Source: Paracamarosporium sp. OC-R06-R3
Taxonomy: Eukaryota > Ascomycota > Dothideomycetes > Pleosporales > Didymosphaeriaceae
Direction of reading: 5' to 3'
NCBI GenBank assembly: GCA_019828545.1
Contig: JACVRA010000171.1
Location: 310,001-374,000, forward strand
Length of the DNA: 64,000 nt
Each line of letters starts with the position of its first letter. Within the stretch, counting starts at the first letter, position 1. Shown one piece after another: positions 1-11,784 of the stretch. The translations under genes were made by a program, and so were the position numbers. The notes beneath the pieces are model-generated. The model did not search any database. It was not told the origin of the DNA and saw only the letters and a program-made list of their open reading frames with translations.

Positions 1-1348
1 GAGATTCTCATGGACGAGAACTCAGAGCTGCATCACCATGTCAGCGACCAGTCGCGCGAGTTGGAAACGCTCGTGCAGAGTAAGCATAAGCTGCTTGCTG
101 AAGTCCAAGGCAAGGAGAAGTCGATCCAGGAGCTTGAGTGGACCCACGAGGAACGACTCCGGAACGAGCGCAAGGATAAGGAAGACCGGCTTGATGAGCT
201 TCGACAAGCTCAACTACGGAACGAGAGCGATTATGAAGTGCAGCTCCAGAAGCGAGATTCAGCCATGTCGGATCTCAGACGGGAACAGCAGGACAGATTA
301 CAGTCGGAACTCCAGGCAAAGGATACCAGGATCGAGGAGTTACAGAAGGACAAGGATGAGTTCGCTACTTCGCTTGCTGCTGTAGAAACAGAACTCTTGG
401 AACTGCGTAAGAACAAAGAAGATTTCGAGCAGCTGGTTGAGACGCTCAATGAGAAAATCCGGCAGCTGGAAGCTGCGGAAGAGTCGAATCGTGCGCAAGA
501 GTCGGTAGAGAGCGCTACACCTGCGTTCTCCGACGCCAAGAGCCACCAGGAAGAGGTAGAAGAGGGACCTTCGGCGCCATCTACACCGAAACGCACGGTT
601 ACGGTGGACAGCGAACGGAGTAGATCTAGTGTTCAACCAGATCGATCGCTCGGTAGCACTGAGCATCCAGAAGGTCGAGATTCGTGGCTGAGAGAAGTTG
701 ATCGTGTGCGCTTACTTCGCGACGAAACTGCCAACCAACTGAAGGGCATGAAGAAGGTAAAGAATGAGCTGAAAAAGTCACTTAAGGATAGCGAGGCGCA
801 GCTGCATGGTTTGGAGAAGAGCGGCAAGACGTAAGTTGTGCCTTTCTCACGCAATGCTTATTTGCATAGATGCTAATTGAATGTATAGTAAACGCACCCC
901 AACTGTCCTCCGCAAGCGCACCTCCCCCGCGCACCATGCGCATACACCTCACCGCGACACTGAAATGCCTTCACCCTCGCGGCCCTCGACGGCCAGCCTC
1001 CTGCACCATAACAACACGACCTACCAACATAATTCGCTCTACCTAGACAAAGAAGACAGTCCGGACCCGGCGAGCCCCGGTCGTCCCACGACTGCTGGTG
1101 CGTCGCCATCGCCGCGCAGATGGTCTAGTCTACCACGACCAGGGAGCTCGTATCGTCCGGCGACAAGCAAGAGTCATGGAAGATTAAGTACGGGTTTGCA
1201 GGACGTGGATGAGCATGGAATGATGGTAGAGAGACCAAAAACGAGCCTGGGCGGACCGGTCGGAAGGAAAGAAAGAGGTGAAGGGGACGAGGGCAGCGAG
1301 AAGAAGAGGTGGAGCAGCTTGAGAAGGATGTTCCACAAGGAGCTATGA
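1..1348 (+). CDS. Coiled-coil protein, C-terminal part (5' end outside window)
   Basis: Exons 1-830 and 889-1348. The reading frame is already open at base 1, so the gene starts upstream. The intron at 831-888 has a GTAAGT donor, a TGCTAAT branch site and a TAG acceptor, and joins ...KSGKT to KRTPTV... in frame. The first ~165 visible residues are highly charged heptad-like coiled coil rich in E, K, Q and R. A low-complexity acidic/serine stretch follows, then a second short coiled coil, and finally a Ser/Pro/Arg-rich tail ending in the basic sequence RWSSLRRMFHKEL. No catalytic domain is visible. It resembles the large fungal proteins annotated as 'M protein repeat protein', which may have scaffold or cytoskeletal roles, but I cannot name it. 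I infer a structural role only. The coding call is firm because of length, codon continuity and the clean intron. Confidence 0.8.
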
Positions 1349-3161
1349 GGAGGAGGTTTTTTTTCCCTATGTTGTTTGTTTTTAGCTGCATGACGGGCAT
1401 TCCCCAGTGGGTGGTTTCTTTTGTCTGCGATAAGGATTGAGGAGAAAAGCTGGTTACAAGGTGCATACTTTGGGGGCATCCGTCTGCGTTCTGACAGGCC
1501 TGTTGTTGCATGTTGATAGGCTTGTTTGGGTTTGGGTTTAGCATGGCGGTATGGGTATGTCACGATGCAATGATGACGGGGTATATATCAACATAGTACA
1601 GAGCAAGCACTGGATTCATCAACTGTGGTGACGAGCCAATCATGAGCGACAGGACTTCAAGGCAAGCACTTTGATGGCATGTCCCATGGCCCAGATGGTC
1701 GGCGCGCCGCCTCGTGAGCGATGATGCAGGGTCGGCAGCCCTATCAGCGACTTCTCAGCTTACGTCTGCGGCCAACGACCGGTGTATAAAGTAGGTGCCG
1801 CTTGAACGGCTGCCTATGAGCAGTGTTGCAGCACTCAATGGGCCTTTGTGTTAAAAATGCGATGTCAAGCAACGCTGGAGGAGCGCAAGCGTGCCTATAC
1901 GAGAAGTGCGAAGCGTGCCCAGTTTAATTTAGGGACCAGTTTAGTGCATTCCAGCCACAAGCCACAGGTAGCAGCACGCCCTTTACGTTGCTGCAAGGTA
2001 CACGCCTACCAAACGTCGACGAGGCATGCAAGTCCCATGGTTCACTTGGATCCAGCTGTAACATTGCATAGACTCAGATCAGACGGCAACTTCCAGCACA
2101 ACGGTTGACCCTGCCTAGATGGCTCTCTACAAGCGCAGGTCGAGATGTGACGACGTCGAGGCGTCACCTTGGCCGGTGATGGCATCGGAATTGGGTACGT
2201 GGTTTGTCACGTCGGAGTAGACGCGGAGTTGATAGCGAAATCAGCGCCAGGCAGTCGACTCAAGCCGTGATTGGCCACGCTGCCATGGCCAACACTGGGC
2301 TGATTAATCGCCTGCGCCCTTCACCCCCAGACGGCCCGATGCAGCGTGTCTGCCCCCAGAATGCAGGCCGGCCCAGGCATTGCCTAGATTCGTGCCTGTG
2401 TACATTGCGACGATCTGCAATCATGTTCGCTACGCACATCATTGCCAGAAACCTCCTTGTCCATGCAGCGTGCTCTGCCGCAGCGCTCGAGCGTAGATAC
2501 CGGGCGTGTCCAAGATATTGGCTGTTTGGAGCTTTCCAGTGTACGGCATAGATGTGGGAGAAGTCTGGCATGGCCATGACACAGGCCATGGCAGAGATAG
2601 GATATTCCTACCGTACACTGATTCGTTGAATAATAGCTGCGCGTCCTCCAGCCTCGACTTCCCCTACACGGTCTGCGGGATCCGCTCTGCAATCACCCAT
2701 CCGTCCTTCGCATGATAGCTGCGGCACGGTGGGTGAGCCGCCCCAGCCCTGAGTGGTCGGGTTCCGCCAAGGCTGGTCGACAAGCAGCGGGGAAAGGGCG
2801 TGCGACTGGTTGTTTTCCGGCGGGTTGCTAGTCCCAGACGCCATCTCTCTCGCATCTACATGCAGGGTGCGTCGACGCCATGCTGGATGACTCAAGGGAG
2901 CACCTGAAGCTGCTATGTAGCTATAAGATCACCTGCGCGCCTTCTGCCGCCGACGCTCCCAGCCCCAAACCCTCTCCATCACCACGCCGCGCCCCGCTGC
3001 TCCACCACTGTCGAGCCTAGCGACCTCTACTCTCTTGTTCCCGGTCCTGTGGACCCTGGGCACGTCGTCTCCGCATTCGACCAATTGGCACCCCGCCGTT
3101 TATCCACCAGCTTTCTTTGTTCCTCCCTTGCGCAGGCCAAGCGGGCACGCGCCGACCAAGA
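1349..3161. other. Intergenic region with arrestin promoter and leader
   Basis: No ORF here looks like a protein; the longest ones lack recognisable composition and introns. The first few hundred bases are the 3' flank of the coiled-coil gene. A C/T-rich stretch at about 2936-3035 just before the next gene is typical of a fungal core promoter and 5' leader. Confidence 0.5.
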
Positions 3162-4911
3162 ATGCCAGTCCATCACATGGTGCCCGCTCCCTCGCGGACA
3201 AACTCAAACGCTATGCAAGCGATTGGGAGCCATTTGCAATATCGCATGCTTCAGATTGCCCACTATGGACAGCCCACAATCGACATTGAGCTCGACGAAA
3301 GCCACCATGAGGCCAGTCGCTTCGTCACCAGCTACTCCACCATGGACACCATGTGAGTGTCCCCGTCGCAGTTGCAGTCGCCGTGCATGTGCTGACTTGG
3401 GGTTAGCCACGGGAAAGTGCACATCACTACGCAGCACGATACAAATTTCAAAGAGATAGAGATCGCATTCACCGGTGGGTCCATCTCCGCATGCGAGTCG
3501 CGCCCGATTTATGTTCGCTAATCATGAGCACAGGCACGGCGCAAGTCTTTGTGGAGAGACTGACCACCACACCTTCAATGAGTGGACGGACGGAAGCGTC
3601 ACACAAGTTTCTCACCCTGAAGATGCCTCTGAACCCTGATGATATCCCTTCTCCGCGCATTCTACGGGCAGGCCAGACGTATACCTTCCCATTCGTCTTC
3701 ACCATCCCTGCTCAACTCCTCCCGAAAGCATGGTAAGTAAATACTCGTCAATGCACTCGAATATATCACTGATCTCGTATAGCCCTCATTCTGTTGTTTC
3801 AGACTATGTTCGAGAGACGCACCTTATGCTTCCACCGAGCCTAGGCGACCCTGATCTGTCTGGATTTGGCGGCATTCTGCTCGACGACATGGCGCCGGAG
3901 ATGGCCAAGGTCACGTACGGGGTCAAGGTGCGAATAATGCAGGTACATGAAGGAGAGAATAGGATTGCACTTCTGGCACAGAAGACGAGGAAGGTTCGGG
4001 TAAAGCCGGCCTTTGAAGAGCAGCCGCCACTCAACACCGATGGAAACAAGGAATACCGTGCACGACTCGAACGAAATATCAGAAAAAGCTTTTTCAAGGG
4101 AAAAGCAGGCACCTTGATCGCTCAAGCCAGCCAACCAAAGCCCCTCGTGATTCCAGGCGCGCGGACCCAGGATGCCAAACCCATAGCCACAAGGGCTAGG
4201 GTCGTACTCCGCTTTGACCCGGCAGATGAGAACAGCCTACCCCCAAAGCTAGGTTCCCTCAAGACAAACATTAAGGTATCGACCTATTACGCTTCAGCTC
4301 CAAGGAGCAACTTCCCCACACGGGAAAACCTTAGCTTTGACCACACCCAAGGAGCTTATACAGACTCGATTTCGATATCGACCATGTGCATCGGCACATC
4401 GGCACAATGGGAAAAGCAACCCGCATCCGCCAACCCATTGATCGAAGAGGATCGCCGCGACTCGGGAATCTCCGACTGCTCCAGCATCTCTTTGCCCTCG
4501 CACAAATATGAGATCCCACCCCCTTCCGCAAACTACAAAAAAGGCTCTTTCTACACCGCCTCCATCATCGTTCCCATAACGTTGCCTACGAACAAGAATT
4601 TCCTCCCAACCTTCCACTCCTGCCTCGTCTCCCGCATCTACGCCCTCAGTATGCACCTTTCGGTCCATGCGCCTGGACCGAAAGGTGCCACTATGGCGCT
4701 TAAGGTGCCACTACAGGTGTGCGCGGAGGGTAGCGCAACGGGCAACGAAAACGCGAGGGTGCGGAGCGAAGAAACCGCAGGAGCGTTGTCTGAAGCAGAC
4801 AGGATATTCTCGCCCAGGAGCGTCGCGCCGCCGACCGTGGATCTCCCTCCCGAGTATGTCGCTCTGTCGTCTGGAGGATTGTACCACACGGGAGTGACTG
4901 TGGTCGGATGA
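3162..4911 (+). CDS. Alpha-arrestin (arrestin N- and C-domain protein)
   Basis: Four exons: 3162-3352, 3407-3474, 3534-3732 and 3783-4911, giving 528 aa. The introns (54, 59 and 50 nt) have GTGAGT, GTGGGT and GTAAGT donors, and joining them restores one frame. The N-terminal third has the beta-sandwich pattern of arrestins (HGKVHITTQ, IEIAFTG, TYTFPFVFTIP, LPPSLGD). The second half carries further beta strands with a low-complexity insert around the SGISDCSS segment. Near the C terminus DLPPEYVAL contains a PPxY motif, the known docking site for Rsp5/Nedd4 WW domains. Family knowledge: alpha-arrestins bring ubiquitin ligase to plasma-membrane transporters to drive endocytosis. Start chosen at the first ATG giving the MPVHHMVP N terminus; the upstream frame is open but in leader-like sequence. 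The cargo is unknown. Confidence 0.85.
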
Positions 4912-5713
4912 AGTAATGTCTGAAAGAGAAGGAATGGCTGAGAGGACCATGTATACCCTGGGAAATTTTGTTGGCACGGCGTTTTGGTATTTTGGCACAT
5001 CTTTACATGGTGCATGTGGTACTTGGGTGGTAAAATTGTGTCGCGTGGAAGGCTTTGGGGATCCGCAGCGCTTGCTGCGCGGGCGATACTGTACGAGGGA
5101 GCATAAAGACGAGCTCCTTCGTAGACTGCCCTTCTTACTGTCCCCGTGACAGAGTCTTCTTGTTGTTCATTGTTCGTTTGACAGATACCCTGCGAATGCG
5201 CGCCGAAGTTGCTCGCTCGAAATTGGAATATGGATATTGCTTTGATAGGGAAACATTGTTGTATTCGAAACTTTTGAAAACATCCTTTCGCGGTGCTTGA
5301 GTCGTCGCAGATACAGAGTTAAGGGGCGTGATTGGGTGCAGTCGTGGCGCTGTACATGTAGACCTTGTGTATCTGGGGGATGATAGTGGGTTCGGGTTGT
5401 GAGAAGAACTTGGAAAGGTCCGTTTGTCTAGTTTGAAGGATATTCTGGTATGGGTTGCTTTTAATGCTGTCCCTGTTGCAGGGAACGGATCAAGCTTGGA
5501 CTGTAGTGCTATTAGTGTATCTTTCCCTTGATCTTTCTCCAGTAACTGACCTTTCTCCAGTATAGCACAGGCATGCTATGACTAACCGTGGTACAGACGC
5601 TCATACCTAACTTGAAGAGGAGGACAAGACACGTTTATGTGATGAAGAAAGGGAGCATCCATGAACTATGCATTAAGCGAATACATACTTAATTAAGATG
5701 ATTTAACATGCCC
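4912..5713. other. Convergent 3' flanks
   Basis: This lies between the arrestin stop and the oppositely transcribed GMC oxidoreductase stop. It holds only short unconvincing ORFs. Presumably it contains both 3' UTRs and terminators; no defined element was seen. Confidence 0.5.
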
Positions 5714-7396
5714 TTAGCACCTACCCGCTATCACATCCGCACACATTTCCGCCAGCGCATAGACAGTACATGAAGGCATGCCCCCGAGTGGCTCCGGGAA
5801 GATACTTGCATCGCACACCCTCAAGCTGCCTCCTTTCACCCCTCGCACTCTGAACTCACTATCTAATGCATCACCCAGTGCGCAAGTCCCCATCGGATGA
5901 GCAAGCGTTCCTTTGAACTCCCGGACCCTCTCATCAATCTCCTCATCCGAGCTCTCTTTTGTCAGTACCGGAAACTGAGAATCAGCAGGCGCCGTTTCGC
6001 CATCGAGCACGTCAGCAAGTGGCGGTGTGGAGACGAATTCAAGCATGGTGCGGATGGCGGTGCGGAGTATGAAACGGTCTGATCTTGTAGACATGAATTT
6101 TGGATCGCACACTGGCGTGTCGGAGGGATTGGATGAACGGAGTGTGACGGTGCCTCGGGAGAGCGGGAGAAGATGGAGTGCAGTCACGGCAATGTGCTTG
6201 CCGTCGCCGGCCACGATGTCCGGGTTCGCCTTGGAGATGTCTGCGAGGATGGGAAAATAGAACGGTATGAACAAGTAATGGCATCTCTTATCTCTCAGGT
6301 GAGGATGCTCATTCCCCTCTTCGGATCTGAGCTTCTGCCCATCTGCGTCAAGGATTGGCGCGAGGACAGAAGGCGGAATGTGGGAGAAGATGTTAAACTC
6401 CCAAGGGAAGCCTTGGCCATATTCAGGGCGCATGTTACCTTCGAAGGGAAGCGCGAAGCCTTTCGATGGGTCCTTTAACTTGTAGTATAACGTTATGCAG
6501 GAGTGGTCGAAGAGGTTCTTGCCCACGTGAGGCGATTCGATCTTGACCTCAATCCCATGCTTTTCGAGCTCGTCCCGTGGTCCGATTCCGGAAAGCATGA
6601 GTATCTGCGGTGTTATCTGAGCACCACAGCAAATGACGATTTCTTTGCGTGCGAATATCTGCTCTCCAGACACCAGCTGCACACCTGTTGCGCGTTTCTC
6701 TTCGTCAAGCAAGATCTTCGCAACAGGAGAATCGCACCGCACATCCACCTTCGAAAGATCGTATACCTTGGCGCTATGTTGCCTCTCTGAGGTCGAGCCC
6801 GAAGTTGCACGAAAGCACTGCACTAAATCAACTAACCCCGTCGGGTCCCCCTTTGTGCCATCAGGATTGTACCTAAACCCCAATTTTTCCGCCGCCTCTT
6901 GGACAATTGGTCGCAACGGATACTTCCTCCCCCCTACAGTATGCAACGGCCCCTCAAACCCATGATACTCTTCGTCACCGTCCTTGTCCCACCACGTCTC
7001 CGACCGCTTGAAGTACTTCACCATGTTTTTGAATCCGAAGCGTGGATGGCCAGCCCGTTCTGCAATGAGATCATAGTCCGTGGACGAAGCGCGCATCCAG
7101 ACGCCGACGTTGCTGGCAGAAGAACCGGAGAGCATACGGCCTGCCAGATTATTGATTTGCCGGCCATTGCAATGTTCCTGTGGAGTCGTAGAATAGTCGA
7201 CGAGTAGACCCTCCGGTAGGAGATCGAAGAGTCTGGCAGGATCGGTCACTTTTGGGTGCGTAACAGCGTTAGGACCCGCTTCTAGGAGGAGGACCTTTTC
7301 GTCGCGCAGGTACGAGGAGAGACGTGATGCGATAGGTACGCCTGCTGTACCTCCGCCAACGACGATGTAATCAAAGACTTGGGTTTGGCTTGCCAT
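5714..7396 (-). CDS. GMC-family FAD oxidoreductase
   Basis: Single exon, 560 aa, a usual length for the glucose-methanol-choline family. The N-terminal Rossmann motif VVGGGTAG (FAD ADP-binding) starts about residue 12 and is followed by a conserved acidic LLEAGP. Mid-protein SGIGPRDEL matches the family's second signature region. The first catalytic histidine is present in AHPMGTC near the C terminus. The second active-site position, normally His or Asn six residues before a conserved Tyr, appears to be Met (LGGMPSCTVYALAE), which is unusual. There is no obvious secretion signal, so it is likely cytosolic or peroxisomal. Family knowledge: FAD-dependent oxidation of alcohols, sugars or other hydroxyl groups. 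The substrate cannot be told from the sequence. The flanking SDR gene suggests a redox or secondary-metabolism setting. Confidence 0.9.
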   Translation of the reverse strand: MASQTQVFDYIVVGGGTAGVPIASRLSSYLRDEKVLLLEAGPNAVTHPKVTDPARLFDLLPEGLLVDYSTTPQEHCNGRQINNLAGRMLSGSSASNVGVWMRASSTDYDLIAERAGHPRFGFKNMVKYFKRSETWWDKDGDEEYHGFEGPLHTVGGRKYPLRPIVQEAAEKLGFRYNPDGTKGDPTGLVDLVQCFRATSGSTSERQHSAKVYDLSKVDVRCDSPVAKILLDEEKRATGVQLVSGEQIFARKEIVICCGAQITPQILMLSGIGPRDELEKHGIEVKIESPHVGKNLFDHSCITLYYKLKDPSKGFALPFEGNMRPEYGQGFPWEFNIFSHIPPSVLAPILDADGQKLRSEEGNEHPHLRDKRCHYLFIPFYFPILADISKANPDIVAGDGKHIAVTALHLLPLSRGTVTLRSSNPSDTPVCDPKFMSTRSDRFILRTAIRTMLEFVSTPPLADVLDGETAPADSQFPVLTKESSDEEIDERVREFKGTLAHPMGTCALGDALDSEFRVRGVKGGSLRVCDASIFPEPLGGMPSCTVYALAEMCADVIAGRC

Positions 7397-8504
7397 ATTG
7401 GGCTGGGATGTTCGAGGAGCGAAAAAGTGGTCTGTATAGATTTTGAGTTTCTCGAGCTTACAATCTTATATGTTGGAGTTGGAAGACGCTGACTGCATAC
7501 CAACTAGAGCTTACGCTGTCTGGAGCACTAAAATCCTTACGCGCACATGCCTCTTGTGTATAGTGGGTTAAGCTCGAACAAGGCGCATGTAATGCGCTGT
7601 AGGGATTCTTGCAAGGGTCTGAGTTGTCCATCCAACATTCAACTCTCTAGACTTGATTGAAATATTCAACAAAAACGATACAACAACATACGCTTAAAAC
7701 ATGAGTCTGTTGTATTTGGGGGTTGTTCTAGCTACCCATTAGCCTGTGTTTATCTCATAGTAATAGAAGTACGAATTACATTTGTAGTTTTCTAGTGCTA
7801 TAGAAGCTACTGAGGTAGAGCTCGACGACATGCTCGGAAGACTACGCGGTGCGTACAATTCCTGGACCTACCCTTTGTATCTAGATATGACTGAATCGTG
7901 TACCGGCACAGTGGCCGGCTAAACCAAAGGCGCAAAATTAACCTTACCTATATGTTCAGTTTGAGTGAATTAGGGACTTCAGTATTTGGATAGCACCCAA
8001 ATCTAACTAAGCACCTGTTCTATAGGATGGTTATCGGAATGAGATCTTGTTTAGTAGGATTCATATACACTCTTGCGTGACCCTATCTCATGCCTTTACA
8101 GTTGTGAAAAGGGCTTGGACGTAATCTAGAATTCATGCGGCCTTAGGAAAACCTCTCGAGTTGTTCTCCGCCTAGACCGCTCTTACGACTCAGCTGAAAG
8201 GGTCGAGGTAAGCACTAGGCATGGGTTTGGAACAGATCATCTTTCGGAGATAAGCCCTTCTGTCATTACGTATACGATCTTGTTCTCGCAGACACGACTT
8301 CCTCCATGGCTTTCGGAGTTATGAGAAATGACCCAAGGTCCCATTCCTCCAGATAGGGTTGTAGTAATAACGGGCGAGATGCACGGATTTTGGGTTTACA
8401 TGACAGCGGTCCGTGCCGTGATTCAATAACATTCACTACAGTCTAAAAGCAAGATACATGATGCAAAGGCGTAAGAGCTACCTGCTCTCCTCGACAGTCA
8501 AGAT
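7397..8504. other. Gene-free interval
   Basis: About 1.1 kb between the GMC oxidoreductase start and the SDR stop. No ORF above 60 codons with protein-like composition is present. The part next to 7397 must contain the GMC promoter. I see no repeat or RNA gene here. Confidence 0.5.
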
Positions 8505-9455
8505 CTAGGCATTCCAAGTGGGTGCAAAATCTTCTCCGAAGGGATAGCCAACCATCTCCACGCTATACTTGTGTGTCTTTTCAATCTCTTCAGCTTGCGC
8601 TTTGAGCTCATCTACGTCCCAACTGGTCCACAAGAATTTACCCTTGAGAAATCGGGCTTCCGGACTGGCGAGCCAAACATTGAAGCCTGCGGGAAGGGAA
8701 ACTGTCACGCTGTCAGTCTCAAGAGTGCTTGAGCAGATAGGTTAACACTTACCATGATCCTCATAACCCATAGCCTTGACTCCTCCAGCTATCTTGTTCA
8801 TATCCGTGTCCACAACGCCAGGTTGAATCGAATAGACGTTCAGACCTGGGTTGTTGAATTGAACCAACTGCCACAAGCGCAACTCGGCCCACTTTCCCAC
8901 CGTGTACGACGCAAACCCATCGAGATAGGTAATATGGGATGCGTTCGAGTTTACATCGATGGCCGTCGCATCAGGTGCAGCTCGCGGGAGAAATGCCCTC
9001 GCTACACTCCAACCCATGGATACGTTGGATACGACACCATCAAGGAAATCTTCGTCGCTCACTTCCAAGAAGCGTCCCATCGGGCCTGTGGCCCCCGCAT
9101 TGCTGACCACTACATCAATCTTCTTTCCCGACTCCAAGGGCACGAAAGCCTCGAAGGCAGCATTTACTTCTTTGGGTTTTGTAACATCGACCGAAGCCGT
9201 AAAAACTTCCACATTCGGGTACTGCTGCTGGATAGAGGCTTTGGTGTCGAGGAGGGGTTGCTCTCGCCGACCTATAATGGCAATACGAGCCGCACCTGCT
9301 TGGGCGAAGGCATGTGCTGTTGCGGCCCCAATACCCGTGCCACCGCCGGTGATCAGGACCGTCTTCCCTGCCTGGCTGAGTTCAGGTCGAGTAGGGGAAA
9401 TCGAAGGGTAGGCGGTGGAGTGCCATGTCTTCGTTGGAGTAGGGAAGGGAGGCAT
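8505..9455 (-). CDS. Short-chain dehydrogenase/reductase (SDR)
   Basis: Exons 9455-8753 and 8701-8505, 299 aa. The 51-nt intron (GTAAGT donor) is best ended after the GACAG at 8702, giving the junction DHVSLPAGFN; another AG closer to the exon would shorten the loop by five residues. The Rossmann glycine motif TGGGTGIG lies near residue 34, SNAG (a variant of NNAG) is mid-protein, and the catalytic Y-x3-K is SYTVGKW. The C terminus contains PGVVDTDMN, the segment that usually follows the active site. Family knowledge: NAD(P)H-dependent carbonyl/alcohol interconversion. Start chosen at MPPFPTP; 15 extra in-frame codons upstream are unlikely to be used. A cluster of CCAAT boxes lies about 180-200 bp upstream of the start. 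Confidence 0.88.
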
Positions 9456-9610
9456 GACTGTATATTGGATGGCTGTTCGAAGAACAAAGGATTGGTTCAA
9501 AAGATAAGTTGTGGCTTGATTCGAATGGATTGATAGTTTGATGAGAATTTAGGTTTGACCGGGTGAATTGCATGTTTATATACTGCATATTGGGAGACGT
9601 GGTAGACTCG

Positions 9611-9670
9611 CAATTTTCAATCATTCATACGAATTTCCAATCGTTCAGTAGATTTCCAATCATTCATGCA
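9611..9670. repeat. Three tandem ~20-bp units containing CCAAT-type boxes
   Basis: Three imperfect copies begin at 9611, 9631 and 9651 with core TTYCAATCRTTCA. Units two and three contain perfect CCAAT pentamers (9637-9641 and 9656-9660); unit one has TCAAT. They sit upstream of the minus-strand SDR start at 9455. CCAAT is the known binding site of the fungal HapB/C/E complex. The function here is inference. Confidence 0.45.
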
Positions 9671-10070
9671 AATTCGTCGATCGACCGAGCGTGGTCTGTC
9701 GGTCGGAGTCTACAATATGTAGCTAGATACGTTTCCTACAGCAAACTTCACTGACTCCGTGGTTGATGTACAATAGACTCAGCACAAGTGCAACTTGATA
9801 TCTATGAACTCGTATGAAGCAGTCATCTTGTCTTTTCGGATCGCACACTAAATTAACATACAATGTATTGTTGTTGCTCTCCACAGGACTAAATGTGACG
9901 ATGTAGGCGGTCGTACGAAATGTTCCGGCCTGCTACAAAATGTACCGCCCGCGGCTAATCCACATCAGGCATGATCAACGCTGACAAACGAGTCGTACCT
10001 CATAAACCGGCAACTCAAGTTTATTATCAGCGCTACAAAGTCCCACAATCCATATTGAAGCGCGGACAAA
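9671..10070. other. Intergenic region upstream of the transcription-factor gene
   Basis: No coding signal. It separates the divergently transcribed SDR and transcription-factor genes and must hold the factor's promoter. Nothing specific was recognised. Confidence 0.45.
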
Positions 10071-11784
10071 ATGTACGAAGGAGCGTCCGCATTAGTTTTG
10101 CGGTGTGAACTGTGCAACAAGCCGTTTGATAAGCGTAAGTAAGGTCTGGACACGAGAAGCAAAAGCCCGAATTTCACATACGAAACAAGTACTGAAACGA
10201 CGGCAGAATCAACACTAAAGAGGCATGGATACTATTGTAGATCGAGAAGAGTCGGGATTACAGCCCGTCTAAGATCCTGCGTTGCTTGCGCAAGAAGCAA
10301 AGCGCGTTGCGATAACAGAAGACCTGAATGCTCGCGATGCTTGGCTAGATCCATTGAATGCCACTACCCAACAGCTCCGCGTAAGAGTACGGAAACCAAA
10401 ACGTCATTTGCATCGTTGGATCCAGACTCTACTAGTGTTCAATCCTCTCCGGAAAGTAACAATGATAAAGACAATCCTCTGGACGCCTCTGTCATGTTAG
10501 ACTCAGACATCGAGAATTTCAACTGGGGAGCCCCCGATATCGATTTCTCGGATTTTTTGGATCACGCCGCGATTGATGCGGATATGGGCCATACTTTTGC
10601 AACCCAGTCGGACTCTTTAGTGCGCCAGTCGACTCCACCAAGAAGCGCAGCAATTCACATGCCAGACATCAACATTTCTGCTGCGCTCAACTTCTCTATA
10701 CCCCCAATACCGACAGATGCGCGTCGTTCTCTCGTTTTGAAATCAAAGTCAATGCCCCGATCCCAGAGAATAGTCTCGTTGATCCTACACACCTTGAAGT
10801 CCTACCCGCAGATGATGCTCCGTGATGGCACTTTACCACCCTATATGCACCCACATCTAGTTTCATCTGATTTTGGTAGTAACGACATGGAGTCGCTGCG
10901 TAATTGCATTAGCTTAATGCACATGATCAGTGACAAAGTGCGTGGGAGTCGAAAGTTGTTCTGGAAGAATGTACGTCTGGAATGCGAACGTATAATTGAT
11001 GGAGTAGGTCATACCGGATGGAAAGTCAAGATGAGGTATAACTAACAGACGATAGATTGAGAATCTTAACAACTGGGAGCTCCTTGCGGCGATGCACGCC
11101 TTGAGCATATACATCCTCCTTCGCATGAGCGAAGGTGAGACCGAATATAACAATTTCGACCACCTGTTGCTCACAACAATGGCTGTAAGATGATCTTCGA
11201 TATTGGTCACAAACGCTACATTTTGGTCCTGGTTACTGACCGAGTCCTACAGGTGGCCGCCACCCATCTCGCACGCAGCGACATCGACTACACGCCATAC
11301 TCTCATCCCTACAATACTCGTGCCTGCTGGATCGATTGGCTGTACATGGAATCTCGACGCCGCCTCGGAATTGTCTTCCGTGTGATAAATCAAATCGTAT
11401 ATTTCGACCCCGGAGCAATGTGCTCACTCCAATCCAATCTCGTCCTCGCTCCGCTTCCTGCCGAAAAAGCACTATGGGAAGCACCCGACGAGCTTGCATG
11501 GTATGCATACCTCTTTCAACATTTTGCTTTTCAGACTTGTGTTATTGTTACTGAGTCTTAACAGGAAAGCTGAACGGGACAAGCAACCTGTGACGCGCAC
11601 TGCCTTTGGTTTGGCTACAAATGGCGAACTAGTAAGGCTTAACGAGATAGATCTGTATGGTGGTTGCGGGACCATCGATCCGAAAGAAGACGAAAGGACC
11701 TCGGAACAAAATTGGGAAGAGTGGTGTTCTGGTATGGATTCCTTTGGTGGGCTTATCATGCTTGCTGCTTCCTTGGTTGGATGA
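10071..11784 (+). CDS. C2H2-type plus Zn2Cys6 transcription factor
   Basis: Five exons: 10071-10134, 10207-11003, 11056-11184, 11253-11500 and 11565-11784; 485 aa. A C2H2-like finger sits at the N terminus (CELCNKPF ... LKRHGYYC, so the last ligand is probably Cys). It is followed directly by a perfect Zn2Cys6 binuclear cluster with spacing C-x2-C-x6-C-x6-C-x2-C-x6-C, beginning CVACARSKARC. The first finger is split by intron 1. The rest is the usual fungal regulatory region: an acidic segment, then a helical domain with LFWKNVRLECER, WELLAAMHALSIYI and MESRRRLGIVFR, ending WEEWCSGMDSFGGL. Such two-finger factors are common in Pezizomycotina and often regulate an adjacent cluster. The target is unknown; the amidoligase/cyclotransferase pair just downstream is a candidate by position only. 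Confidence 0.88.

Noticed and set aside
2204..2589. Overlapping ORFs of about 110 codons on both strands upstream of the first arrestin
   Set aside because: Both strands are equally open and neither gives protein-like sequence; GC-rich intergenic DNA explains it.
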